Positions 22,911-34,690 of a stretch of 64,000 bases of DNA are shown piece after piece. Positions within the stretch are counted from its first letter, which is position 1. Each line of letters starts with the position of its first letter. Where the stretch lies: assembly GCF_050003625.1 (NCBI RefSeq), contig NC_134397.1:220534537-220598536 (forward strand). The letters are read 5' to 3'. Under the pieces are notes generated by a model. It worked only from the letters and a program-made list of their open reading frames with translations, was not told the origin of the DNA and did no database searches. The position numbers were made by a program, and so were the translations under genes. Source of the DNA: Haematobia irritans (lineage: Eukaryota > Arthropoda > Insecta > Diptera > Muscidae).

Positions 22911-24500
22911 CAAGTATATACGGCCGTAAGTTCGGCCAGGCCGAATATTATGTACCCTCCACCGTGGATTGCGTAGAAACTTCTACGCAAGACTGTCATC
23001 CACAATCGAATAATTTGGGTTGTGGTATTTTAAAACTTCTTAACGTTTTCTAAATTGTGAGTTAGTCCATACGTGGCATATATTAGACAAAAGAGGCATG
23101 TATAGATAAGTCCAAAAATAATTACGAATCGATATGGACTTTTGCACGGTACGTAGAGAGCCAGAATTGAAATATGGGGGTCGCTTATATGTGGGCTATA
23201 TATAATTATGAACTTGATATAGACCAATTTTTGTGTGATTGGGGATCTATTTATCTGAGGACTATATATAACTATAGACCGATATGGACCTAGTTAGGCA
23301 CGGTTGTTAACGGCCATATACTAGCACAATGTACCAAATTTCAACTCGGATGAAATTTGCTCCTCCAAGTGGCTCCAAAACCAAATCTCGGGATCGGTTT
23401 ATATGAGGGCTATATATGATTATGGACTGATATGGACCACTATTGGCATGGTTGTTAAATATCATGTACTAACATCACGTACCAAATTTCAACCGAATCG
23501 GATGAATTTTGCTCTTCCACGAGGCTCCGAGGTCAAATCTGGAGATCGGTTTATATGGGGGCTATATATAATTATGGACCGATTTCGACCAATTTTTACA
23601 TGGGTGCTTGAGGCAAAATATTAACACCACATACCAAATTTCAACTCGGATGAAATTTGCTCCTCCAAGTGGCTCCAAAACCAAATCTCGGGATCGGTTT
23701 ATATGAGGGCTATATATGATTATTGACTGATATGGACCACTATTGGCATGGTTGTTAAATATCATGTACTAACATCACGTACCAAATTTCAACCGAATCG
23801 GATGAATTTTGCTCTTCCACGAGGCTCCGAGGTCAAATCTGGGGATCGGTTTATATGGGGGCTATATATAATTATGGACCGATGTGGACCAATTTTTGCA
23901 TGGTTATTAGAGACCATATACCAACACCATGTACCAAATTTCAGCCGGATCGGATTAAATTTGCTTCTCTTAGAGGATCGGAAAGCTAAATTTGGGGGTC
24001 CGTTTATATGGGGGCTATACGTAAAAGTGGACCGATATGGCCCATTTGCAATACCATCCGACCCACATCAATAACAACTACTTGTGCCAAGTTTCAAGTC
24101 GATAGCTTGTTTCGTTCAGAAGTTAGCGTGATTTCAACAGACGGACGGACGGACATGCTCAGATCGACTCTGAATTTCACCAAGACCCAGAATATACAGT
24201 TTGTCAAGAAAGTGTTTTGACAATGGGATAAAAATTATGTTTTGTTCCAAAATTAAATATAATGAAATTTTAAAAAAATATTTTATTATGTATTTTGCAA
24301 AGTATACATACGTACACAGAATTTAAAATTTAATAAAATATTTAATATTTCAATTATTTCTAGAATTTGAAATATTTGGCAATGTCAAAAGACTTTCTTG
24401 ACATACTGTATATATTTTATGGGGTCTTAGAGCAATATTTCGATGTGTTACAAACGGAATGACAAAGTTAATATACCCCCATCCTATGGTAGAGGGTATA
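22911..24500 (-). repeat. Family A repeat, complete copy in reverse orientation
   Basis: It begins with the shared terminus CAAGTATATACGGCCGTAAG and hairpin, runs through body units and ends with (GACG)n and 'ccatcctatggtagagggtataaaaa'. Units at about 23340-23515 and 23640-23815 are almost identical, a recent tandem copy. A 212-bp MITE (24197-24408) is inserted in the end block. Confidence 0.9.
24197..24408. mobile_element. 212-bp Tc1/mariner-type MITE inserted in family A
   Basis: The inverted termini are about 28 bp: left CAGTTTGTCAAGAAAGTGTT, complement of right CAGTATGTCAAGAAAGTCTT. TA lies on both sides (24195-24196, 24409-24410). Removing it and one TA restores the normal family A text 'cagaatatatat'. 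The TA target and CAGT-start fit a Tc1/mariner relative. No coding capacity. Confidence 0.88.
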
Positions 24501-25332
24501 AAAATATATTTGTAATAAACGGTTCTAAAAATGTTATCCTTACACTAATACTTTGGAATTTTTCCGAGTCAAAGGAGAAGAGAATTGAAGCCAGGATAAA
24601 AGTATGAAACATTTAAAGTTGAGTTTTGGATACATGTTACTACACAGATAAAAATAAGTTTGAGAACCAATAACTTTTGTTGGAAACCCAATAACAAAAT
24701 TTGTTAATTTTCCTGCAACAAACTAATTTGTACTTTTTATAACCATTATTACAAAAAAGTTGTTAGCAATCGTTACCATCAGAAGACAACAAATAATTTG
24801 TGTTCTCAATAACATAATTTGTAAGTAATTTGTTGAGCATCCAACAGTACAAAATATTTGTTGTTGAACGTTACGTTTAATCCTCAACAAATATTTTTGA
24901 ATTTGAACGAAAAAATGTGTGTGTGGTTTGTTGGAGTCTATCAATGACCTGTAACAAATTTATTGGTGTATTGAAAAAAAAAACATAGAAGGAATATGAT
25001 CAAAATGCTATTTTTGGACGGGGAACATGTAACATTTTTGTGTCGAAAATCCTATACTCAGTTTTGTAAATGTATGACGATTTTAAATTTGAGTATTCCA
25101 GGGTCTAGCAAGCATTTTGACAACTTTTTGCCCAGTGATATATATTCTAGTTAATTAGAATTGTAATAACTCCAATCCCGATATTAATATGGTTTTATTA
25201 ATTATCTAATACAACAAACATATAAGAAACTACCAAATTGAGAAATATAAATTTTTCACAGACATTTAAAGACGCTTTTCAGTATTCTCTGATGAATGAG
25301 CTCTTTGATTGCTATCATACACGTGTATGTGC

Positions 25333-26056
25333 CAGGGATGGAAAATGCAGTACTATAGTACTTTTTTCAATACTTTTCCACCCCGGTCAGTACCGTAGTA
25401 CCCCCGCGAATGATTTAGTACCTTTTGTGTAGATATTTTTGAGATTTATGGTACAATAGCTTTGACAAAATATTTTAATATTTTGAGAAAGTCTTTATCA
25501 ACCTTATTTGCTAATAGTCTTTTACAAATATGGCAAAACAGACATGTTCATGTGGGAAGAAAATCTCGATTTTGTAAAAGACATAGTCAAAAACAGGATT
25601 TTATTGAACTTCAAGAATGTTTTAGTCGAAAAAAGAATGCGATTCTATATAATCGATTTTTTATTTCGGTAGAAAATGTTGTCAAAATTTTATTTCTATA
25701 TAGAATTTTTGCAAAATTTTATTTTTATAGAAAATTTTGTCAAAATTTTATTTCAATTGAAAATTTTGTACAAATTTTATTTCTATAGTAATTTTTTGCA
25801 AAATTTTATTTCTATAGAAACAAATTTGCAACATTTTTTTCTACAGATTTTTTTTTGCAAAATTTTATTTTTATAGAAAATTTTTGCAAAATTTTATTTA
25901 TATAGAAACTTTTGTCAAAATTTTATTTTCTTTAAAATTTAGTCTCTTGACAATAATTTTCCAGTGAAATTTTTGTTGAAATTTAGTAAAAAGTACCTTT
26001 CCGCTCAAAAAAATACCTTTTTTGTACTTTCTTAAAAATTGTATTTTCCATCCCTG
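25333..26056. mobile_element. hAT-like MITE (724 bp) with perfect 8-bp target duplication
   Basis: Terminal inverted repeats begin CAGGGATGGAAAAT and the 8-bp direct repeat GTATGTGC flanks it at 25325-25332 and 26057-26064, the hAT signature. Just inside each end are 'gtac' rich sequences. The middle (25677-25935) is an array of the 29-bp minisatellite. No transposase; non-autonomous. Confidence 0.92.
25677..25935 (+). repeat. 29-bp minisatellite array inside the hAT-like MITE
   Basis: About nine units of 'caaaattttatttctatagaaaattttg' with variants. The translated frames (KFYFY/NFISIENFVQILFL) are periodic artefacts. Confidence 0.9.
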
Positions 26057-26394
26057 GTATGTGCTCATACTCATTTTGTTCTAACGGTATTCTTCGCATA
26101 CTTCTTTTAGCTTTCGTACATATTCTCAGCGATGTGCGCGTAACCAGTCTTGTATTTTTGTTTTTGTTTTCATGTCGATAGAGTCAACTATTTTCGCAAC
26201 AAAACAATTTGTTGAAAATTCAGAATATTTCTATTATTTCCTCTGTCAAGCATCTACAAACACATTTCAACAACAAATGCCTCATATTCAATAGACAAAT
26301 TTGTTGAGCATCAGCAGATTTTACATACAAATAAAGTTGTTAATATTTATTTGCAGTTATTTTTTTGTGTGTAAGTGACAAATTTGAATTTATA

Positions 26395-28600
26395 AGTTAT
26401 TTTTTCTACTTATTTTCTTCATGTGCCAAATGCTTTAAAAACTGGTTAACGGCAATTCCTATTTTTGAACGCTGTTTAACTTTGTGGTCAAGATACAAAA
26501 AGTCAACAAATGAATAAAGTTAAAAACGATTTCATTAACTGTGAAGATTTTTTCAGAATTATTGAAGCCACGTTGACCTTAGTACAAGAAATTTTCTTTT
26601 CATGTAAAGTAAGGATATGATTGCAGCGTATTTAATTTATAGCCAAAAATGTGGGAATAATTAAAGAAGAAAGAAAAGGAAAAAGGCAAAATCATTTTTA
26701 AGAGTTGAATCCGCAACCGAGGCACAGCGACATATCATTCCCAAAGAAAAAATTTCCCTTTCTTATGAAATATTTCCTTCTAGAGGAAATAGGCCCGAAT
26801 TTATGATATGTGATTCAACAATTGTCTCTAAACTGTTTTATTTGTTCCTCAGAAAAGAAAACTCTTCGTTCAGTACAGTAGTTTTCGTTAAAGATGAATA
26901 TTAAGTGCCAGCTTGGTCGCTAAAATAAAATAAAAATGAATCTGTAAAAGCAGAATAAAATTATATAGTTTTCTTTATTTATTTCTTATTTAAAAAAAAA
27001 AAATATTTTTCCAATACTTCGACTAACATCGCCAGTCTTCGACTGGAAATTAAAATTTTAACACATAAACAAAGAGAAGGAAAAAGAGAGAGTTTTCATC
27101 CGTTCCTAACGAAAGTTAATTGACAATTAACAATTATAAAAGTATCTCTAGCCAAAATAAGAAATAAATAAATTAAAACTAAAGGTCAACTAAATTATGA
27201 AATGATACAAAGTACCATTGCAAAAAGTTTTTTTTTAATAAATTAAATTAAATGAGCCTAAGATTGATCTAGAAGTTGCTTTTATCACCCAATTTTCTTT
27301 AATTTTTAATAATTTTTTAAGCCAGAAAGATAAATGGCTATACAAGTTATGTCAGAATGACATCCCACAAATTTAATTTTTTGATCATCTTGATTTGCAT
27401 GCACGCACATTCTGGGGGCGTAATCCCCAGCACCTCCCCCCCTAGGCCAATGCCCATCAACAAAATCATCTAATTCGATTTGCGAAAATTAGATGAAAAA
27501 AGCATCCTAAAAATGTTTAATGTTTATGGTCCTATACTCAAAAATGGTACTTGAGCTTTCCATGTAAATCATCTTCAACGTCGAGTCGGGTTCATAATTC
27601 GGCATAATAAAGCCCTGGATAGTTTATTCTTCTCTGGGGAGCCTACGTGAAGCATACTTTGTGAATCCTAGTGTATAGAACCGACATCTTCACCATCTTC
27701 AAAGCAAACTTGCAGTGTGTAATAATTTTTAATTTTGTTAGTTAAAATTTGGCTCAGTTCTTTGTGATTACACAGGCGGTTAACTTTTCTCTTATCAGGG
27801 AGAGGTGCCACACTGTATGTGCTGCATTTAGAGAGCTTCACATTTTCACACACAATAGTCCAACATTTTATACAGGCTATGAGCAACGCGTCTGTGGAAA
27901 TTCCTACATTTCCAATAGGAAATCATGGTTATCGGTCATTTTATCCTCTGTGTAGCCATTTTCAGAGCATCTAAATTTAGCTTATCGAAAACCAATATGC
28001 AATATGTTGAAAAAGTGCTCTTTGATTTAAGCGATTTACCTTCCAAAAACAAGACTCGAATCACTGACCGATAATACTCTTTTCTATTTGTCTAAAATCA
28101 ACTGTTCCTTCCACACAAATTAAAGGTAAGAGCCCGATCCGTATGAAATTTCGAATGTTGTCTTCTGCGAAACTCTGAAATATGATCCCCTCCCAGGGCA
28201 AAATGCGATGGTGAGGAAACGTAGTCTCTGGAATTCATAAATTTCATAAGTGGCATTCTTTTTTATATTTTACTTTTAACATTCATTCCGGGAAATGGGA
28301 AAATTACTGTAGCTTTAATAGAAAATTCGCTCAGCATTCACCACATCTCATCCCACTGTGTCACAATACCATTTAATAAAAAAAAATTAATTGAGGTGTT
28401 TTATATTATTTTCCTGTGTTTGGTAATTACTATTGGCCAATTGAGGATTTTATTAGTAAACACAAAATAGAGCCGCATTAGTATGTGTGTGTGCGCCCTT
28501 ATCCATTTGTCACTAAATCGATTTTCCTTCATTTTATTGCTAACTGACCCGCTTCCCTTAATTTTCTTTTAACAAATTGGAGTTTGTTTTGAGTTGCTCA
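26395..28600. other. Gene-free region upstream of the GST gene
   Basis: 26395-26640 contains a diverged inverted family E fragment ('gccacgttgaccttagtac', 'gtcaacaaatgaataaagtt'). The remainder has homopolymer runs and no recognised element ends. A 72-codon minus-strand frame at 27668-27886 has no identifiable homology. Promoter elements of the GST presumably lie in the last few hundred bases, but no clear TATA or initiator could be assigned. Confidence 0.4.
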
Positions 28601-28695
28601 AAAGCCCTCGGGTCATTTCTATTTCAATTATGCTGCAAGAGACAACACACATTGTTAAAGAATTTGTCTATTGCCTTTTGATTAGAGGCGGCACA

Positions 28696-31600
28696 ATGAC
28701 TCCTACACTCTATTATCTGCCACCAAGTCCGCCATGCCGCACCATTTTGTTATTGGCTAAAATGTTGGAATTGCAACTTGACCTGAAGATTATCAATGTA
28801 TTGGAGGGTGAACAAATGAAACCGGACTTCTTGGAAATGAATCCTCAACATTGTATACCAACTTTAAACGATGATGGCTTGGTCTTATGGGAAAGGTAAG
28901 TAAGTGAATGAGTGAAATAATGGCCATGAACGATGTACCTTCCATGGCCGACAATTTTCGAAATGTTTACGAACCAAATTAAATTCTATAGGTAATGGCA
29001 GAATGATTATGGGATTTTATTTTTGTTACAGTCGTGCCATTTTATCCTACATGGTTTCAGCTTTTGGCAAAGATGATGCCCTATATCCGAAGGATGTACG
29101 TGTGAGGGCATTGGTGGATCAACGTTTAATGTTTGATCTGGGAACATTGTATCAACGCATGACGGAGTATTATGTGAGTAATTATCCATAAAAGTAATCG
29201 AAAACGTTTTTTTGTTTAAGGTGTGAACATAGCGGCTTTAGTTGCTTAAAAAGGCGCTACTACATTAAATATAAGGGATATGAATCTGATGTGTATATCC
29301 AGGTCTTTAAAAGACTTAAGCAAGTAGTTACCACAGGTCTATGTCATATTCCAAATGGATAACTCCGATAATTCCAAACTACCGCAATATACACGGACTT
29401 ACATTAGACAGCTTTTCAAGTCGTCTGGCCATACCAGTCCAATTTGTGATAATCTCGAAGGTAGAAACAAGGTCCTCAAGTCGCTTGTCGGCAGTACTTA
29501 GTGTGCGGACAAAAAAACCTTGTCGACTACACATAAGACAACTGGCGGGTGACACGCAGTGTACCAGCGAGGACGCTGCCTTTAGAGCTGCAACAAGAGG
29601 TCTCCCCAGTACACCCATGGATCACCTTTATGTGGAAACCAAGATCATCGCAGTAACTATCCAACTCACAATTCTGTGGATAGACAACCACCACCCAGGA
29701 CTGTAAAGGTTGATCTTCACCCAAAAGAGAGCATTTAATCCAGGCAGCTTACTAGACAAGTCTGAGCCGGATTCATGCTCCTGGGGTGCGGTCAAAGGAA
29801 CCTTGTTGACTACATATAAGGCGGCAATTGGTCGATCAATTGTAAACAATGCGGCACCAATTTGCACACTTCAAACAAGCGACACACAGTGCAATAACAA
29901 ACAGACCTGTTAAAACCTTGCCTTTTTATTATTATTACAACGGGATATCTCCGCAGTACACCCCTGGATTATATTTATGTGGAGACCAAGATAGACATAA
30001 TTATATGTTGTAAAGCAGTATCTCCTGGGTTGTTATCGCAGTAATCAACCAAATCACAATCCTGTGGATACACAACCACCACCCTGGAATTTAAGGGTTG
30101 ATATGCACCTTCTAGAGCGCGAGATTCAGCGTTACAAAAAAGAGCCTCTAGACCAAGCCGCATACCAGAGAGGTGTGGACAGGAGTCATCAGGATTCTGC
30201 AGCTGAAGCGGTGGGAAGCTACAAGGGGAATCCTGTTCTCTGAGCTCGACCACGTCCCATAGAACCGGAGGAAAGAGACCTCCCGCAGCAGTCCATTGTA
30301 GTTTTGACCCAACTAAGATCAGACACGTAGGGAAGAGACCTCTCGCAGCAGTCCATTGTAGTTTTCACCCATCTAAGATCAGATACGTACCTCAATTCCT
30401 ATCCTATCATACGTCTGCCTATGCGACCACAATTTGTGATAAGCTCGCACATAGAAAGAGGGTCCTCAAGTCGCTTACCTTGAACACTTGGGGTGCGGAC
30501 AAAGAACTGAAAGGGTGTCTCCGCACTACACCTCTGTATCACCTTTATGTGGATACCAAGATCATCCCGTGGCGTAGACATAATTACATGTTATCAAAGC
30601 AGTATTTCCCGAGTTGTTATCACAGTAATTATCAAAATCACAATCCTATGGATAGATAACCAGGAATATAAGGGTTGGTGTTAATCTTCTGGAACGCGTG
30701 ATCCAGCGTTACAAAAGAGTGTCTCTTGATCAGGCATCATACCAGACAGGTCTATTCTCGGAGCTCGATCACCGCCCATAGCACCGAAGGAATGTGCAGT
30801 CGCCACAATTCCTACCTACCAGCGTATATCCCATCTGCAACCAAAGGGTGTCTCTTGATCAGGCATCTGCAACCAAAGAGTGTCTCTTGATCAGGCATCA
30901 TACCAGACAGGTCTATTCTCGGAGCTCGATCACCGCCCATAGCACCGAAGGAATGTGCAGCCGCCACAATTCCTACCTACCAGCGTATATCCCATCTGCA
31001 ACCAAAGGCCACATGACACGCTTCACATTTTCTATTGTTCATCTAAATCTACCCGACTCACCACCAGATCACTCTGTGCACACCCCATTGTAGTGTCAGA
31101 ATTTCTTGATTTGGACGCATGCTGGGCACAACAACAACCACGAAAAAAGAATGAAAACAAGAACTGACTGGAGGGTTTGTCGATTGGATGGAAGAAGACG
31201 GACAGATCCCAGGACATGGTGAGTTACGGCTACGTGAAGATATACAAGGATTCGGAAACAGGGTTAGAAAGGAGCACTAAAATATCGAAGACAAGGAAAT
31301 GGTTTGCTAATGGAGGCTCAACGTCTTATGACTGAGATTTCGAACGAAGTTGAGAAAATATGAGTTCTTTGAAAAGCTATAACCTCAGAGTTGGTGGCCA
31401 AGGGAGATAAGTTGCAGTATCTGTTTTACATTTATCCTGAATCCTCGAATTCTCCCCCATTCAACCGCGAGTCTGATCTGCAACAATTGTCCTTTACTTT
31501 CCTAATGTCAAGTAGGTTCCTAGCTACATCTTTATTATAAGGAAACCCCTCCTTTTGTATGAAATCGAATACTTTTAAATTGTAAAAAAAAGTAAAAAGT

Positions 31601-32108
31601 TTTTAAGTGTGATTATTAAAAATAATTTAAGCTGTTATCTACAATTTTGCATAAAAATTTTTGTTACATAGAAATACGATTTCATTTTTATTTCCTTTTT
31701 AAATACTTCCAGTTTCCCACAATGTTTATGGGCGCCCCGCTAGATGAAACAAAAAAGGCCAAATTATATGAAGCCTTGGGATGGTTTGATGAAATCCTCA
31801 AAGGAAGACAATATTCAGCAGCTGATCAATTCACTATTGCAGATTTAACATTAATGGTGACAATCTCGCAAATCGAAGCTTTTGGATTTGATCTAATTTC
31901 ATTTAAAAGAATTCAACAGTGGTACAAAAGATGCAAGGAGTACATGCAACCATTTGATTATGAGGTATGACCAATGTAAATTTTAATAATTATTAAAACC
32001 CTCACTTATGATAAAACATTGTTTTTATATACTATTTATTCGCAGGAATTGAATGGAAATCAAGCATTAATATTGGCTGAAATGTTCAAAGAAAAGCTGC
32101 TGAAATAA
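28696..32108 (+). CDS. GstD11: Delta-class glutathione S-transferase, 4 exons, 218 aa
   Basis: Exons: 28696-28895, 29032-29173, 31713-31964 and 32046-32108 (TAA at 32106-32108). All introns are GT/AG and the frame closes at 218 codons, close to the usual 210-220. Cytosolic enzyme that conjugates glutathione to electrophiles (detoxification). The thioredoxin-like N domain (about 1-80) has the delta motif YYLPPSPPCR with the presumed catalytic Ser11, NPQHCIPTL with the cis-Pro at 55, and E66-S67 for binding the glutathione glutamyl group. The helical C domain follows with the TIAD N-capping box near 155-158. Residues and the presence of introns suggest the orthologue of Drosophila GstD11, because most delta genes are intronless; this is from memory, not a search. 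The ATG at 28696 has A at -3. An in-frame ATG at 28630 would add 22 residues unlike the family. Confidence 0.9.
29174..31712 (+). repeat. GST intron 2 with GC-richer internal repeats
   Basis: The 2.5-kb intron holds sequence richer in GC than its surroundings. Three diverged copies of a ~350-550 bp unit share 'tttatgtgg(a)(a/g)accaagat', 'ccaaatcacaatcctgtgga' and 'gcgttacaaaa(a)gag' (around 29625, 29970 and 30540). There is an exact-period 60-bp tandem pair (30271-30330, 30331-30390) and a 161-bp tandem pair (from 30731 and 30892). It is probably a decayed transposon or its repeated end; the family is not recognised. Confidence 0.65.
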
Positions 32109-32147
32109 GTGCGGGTGGCATCTCGGTTTGTAATAGGGTGATACACG

Positions 32148-32160
32148 AATTTGAATAAAC
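32148..32160 (+). promoter_or_regulatory. Probable polyadenylation signal of the GST gene
   Basis: AATAAA occurs at about 32152, some 45 bases after the stop codon, in 'tttgaataaacattt'. Further candidates ('aataaaatg' near 32250 and 'aaataaataataag' near 32300) also exist, so the one used is uncertain. Confidence 0.45.
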
Positions 32161-32761
32161 ATTTAAATATTTAACCAAAAGCTGTTGCATACTTTTAGGA
32201 GCTACAGTTTATTAGTTTGTAGGTTATTATATGAGCATAACGTAATTAATAAAATGTCTTGTATTTGGTTTGTAATGATCTATCATGCAATTTGTAAAGG
32301 AAATAAATAATAAGTAGACAGTTTGATTTTTGATTTATTTACTTGACCAGGGCACAGTGAAACCTTGAATACTCTGAAACGATGACAACTCTCAGAATAC
32401 AATTTTAGTGAGACCTTCGATATATAATCACATTAAAATTAAAAACAAGTAAGGAAAGTCTAAAGTCGAGCGGGACCGACTATATTATACCCTGCACCAC
32501 TTTGTACATCTAAATTTTCGATACATCCGTCAAATGTGTTGGGATACATACATTTAAATATCACTCGATCTGGACAGAATTTGATAGACTTCTACAAAAT
32601 CTATAGACTCAAAATTTAAATCGGCTAATGCACTAGGGTGGAACACAAAATATGGGAAACATTTAAATCTGAAGAAATTTTAAGGAAACTTCCCAAAAGT
32701 TTATTTATGATTTATCGCTTGATATATATGTAGCGGAAAATGTTGGTATTTTGGCCATTTA

Positions 32762-33997
32762 AAGGGTTATACGGTCAAAATTTGTTCAAGGGAAACGCGT
32801 GTAAATCGGTGAAATCGTTTATTTTCAAGTTCAATTAGTATAAAATTCAGGAAAAATATTCAGTTAGGATTTCGCTTTTCCAAATCCGAATTGCCGGGCC
32901 TCACGCTTGACACCTGCCATCAGATTTTGTATAGCCACCTTGTCCACCTTCTTCGCCGCGGAAAGCCAGTTTGCCTTGAACTGCTGCTCGTCCTTAGCAG
33001 TTTTTTTTGGTCTTCTTTAGGTTCCGCTTGACAATAGCCCAGTATTTCTCAATTGGGCGGAGCTCTGGCGTGTTGGGAGGGTTCTTGTCTTTGGGAACCA
33101 CATGCACGTTGTTGGCGTCGTACCACTCCATGGCCTTTTTACCGTAATGGCAAGATGCCAAATCCGGCCAAAACAGTACGGAACAACCGTGTTTCTTCAG
33201 GAAAGGCAGCAGACGTTTATTCAAACACTCTTTCACGTAAATTTCTTGGTTGACAGTCCCGGAAGCTATGCAAATGCTGCTTTTCAAGCCACAGGTACAG
33301 ATGGCTTGCCAAACCAGATATTTCTTTGCGAACTTTGACAGTTTTATGTGCTTGAAAATATCTGCTACCTATCCCCTTCCTTTTGCCGTATAAAACTCCT
33401 GTCCCGAAGCTGCTTGTAGTCGGCTTTGACGTAGGTTTCGTCGTCCATTACCACGCAGTCAAACTTCGTCAGCATCGTCGTGTACAGCCTCCGGGATCGC
33501 GCTTTGGCCGTCGTATTTTGTTTATCATCGCGATTTGGAGTCACTACCTTCTTGTAAGTCGATAGTCCGGCTCGTTTTTTGGTTCGATGCACGGTTGTAG
33601 ACGATACACCCAGCTTTTTTGCGGCATCTCGGAGAGAGAGGTTAGGGTTTCGCTTGAAACTACCGGCAACTTTGTTTGTCGTCTCAGCGGCTTCCGGTTT
33701 TCGATTTCCCCCCGATACAGACTTTCTGGCTGTCGGCAAACGTTCCCCAAACACTTTAATTACATTTGTAACGGTTGATCCGAGTAGCTCGGATTTTCGC
33801 GATGCGCGAGCAAAATTTTGATACGCTGATCTTCTTGCTTGGACGGCATTTTGATAACTGAAGAGTGAATTCCAAAATCAAAATAGGAGCAACATTCTAC
33901 ACACACACACAAATGAGGGGTGTTCAGGTTTTTTAAATGCAAAATTGAAAGAAATACGTCAAGTTTATATTGACCAAATTTTGACCGTATCACCCTT
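32762..33997 (-). mobile_element. DD37E Tc1/mariner transposon, 1.24 kb, in family B
   Basis: The inverted ends of about 28 bp read AAGGGTTATACGGTCAAAAT (left) and AAGGGTGATACGGTCAAAAT (complement of right). TA lies on both sides (32760-32761, 33998-33999). Length and ends are typical of an intact-length ITm element. Its transposase is on the minus strand and broken. Confidence 0.93.
32880..33849 (-). pseudogene. DD37E transposase pseudogene
   Basis: It starts at 33849 with MPSKQEDQRIKILLAHRENP. Next comes a helix-turn-helix region with LSLRDAAKKLGVSSTTVHR, the first catalytic Asp in FDCVVMDDETYVKADY, and the second in LFWPDLASCHYG. The catalytic Glu is in RPIEKYW, 37 residues later, and the C-terminus ends GKAKS near 32880. 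Frameshifts: near 33765 (after NPSYS), near 33365-33290 in the middle, and in a run of eight T at 33001-33008 just after the catalytic Glu. It is inactive. Confidence 0.9.
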
Positions 33998-34690
33998 TAT
34001 GTCGAGATCAGAAAAACATGTATATGGGAGCTGTATCTAAATCTGGACCGATTTCAACCAACTTTGGCACGCTTAGCTACAATGCTAATTCTACTCCTTG
34101 TGCAAAATTTCAACTAAATCGGAGCAAAAAATTGGTCTCAGTGGTCATATGAGTGTAAATCGGGCGAAATCTATATATGGGAGCTATATCTAAATCTGAA
34201 CCGATTTCAACCAAATTTGGTACAGATAGTTAAAATGCTAATTCTACTTCCTGTGCAAAATTTCATGTAAATCGGAGTAAAAGATTGGCCACTGTGGTCA
34301 TATGCGGGTAAATCGGGCGAAAGCTATATATGGGAGCTATATATAAATCTGAACCGATTTCAATAAAATTTGGCACACTTGACTACACTAATAATTGTAC
34401 TCCTAGCGCAAAATTTCAACCAAATTGGGATAAAACTCTGGCTTCTGGGACCGTATTAGTCCATATCGGGCGAAAGATATATATGGGAGCTATATCTAAA
34501 TCTGAACCGATTTCAATAAAATTTGGCACACTTCACTATAGCACTAATTGTTCTTCTTGTGCAAAATGTTAAGCATATCAAGGTAAAACTCTGGCTTCTG
34601 GGGCCATATAAGTCCATATCTGGCGAAAGATATATATGGGAGCTATATCTAAATCTGAACCGATTTCTTCCAAAATCAATAGGGTTCTTT

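Larger units (their letters stand above)
24643..26371. mobile_element. CACAGATAAAAATAA-ended TIR element hosting a hAT-like MITE
   Basis: The left end is TA|CACAGATAAAAATAAGTTTG and the right end TTATTTTTTTGTGTG|TA (TA at 24641-24642 and 26372-26373). Both subterminal regions are rich in 'aacaaa(a/t)tttgtt' words, mirrored between the halves. The 724-bp element at 25333-26056 lies inside it. Without that insert it would be about 1 kb and non-coding. Confidence 0.65.
32456..34690 (-). repeat. Family B interspersed repeat, split by a DD37E transposon
   Basis: The terminus CAAGTAAGGAAAGTC is followed by 'cgagcgggaccgactatatta' (hairpin-forming) and 'taccctgcaccac'. After the transposon the body continues as units of about 150-160 bp with 'atatatgggagctatatctaaatctg' and 'ttcaa(c/t)(c/a)aaa(a/t)ttggcac'. 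The far end merges into a family A element near 34690. Non-coding. Confidence 0.85.

Noticed and set aside
28630..28695. Upstream in-frame ATG extending the GST by 22 residues
   Set aside because: The extension (MLQETTHIVKEF...) has no match to the GST family N-terminus, and the protein from 28696 already has the normal length and start.
29341..29706. 121-codon frame in GST intron 2
   Set aside because: It overlaps the repeated block of the intron. The frame starts without a supported exon border, and competing frames exist on both strands.
32994..33338. Plus-strand frames over the DD37E element (such as MHVVGVVPLHGLF)
   Set aside because: They are antisense shadows of the minus-strand transposase pseudogene.
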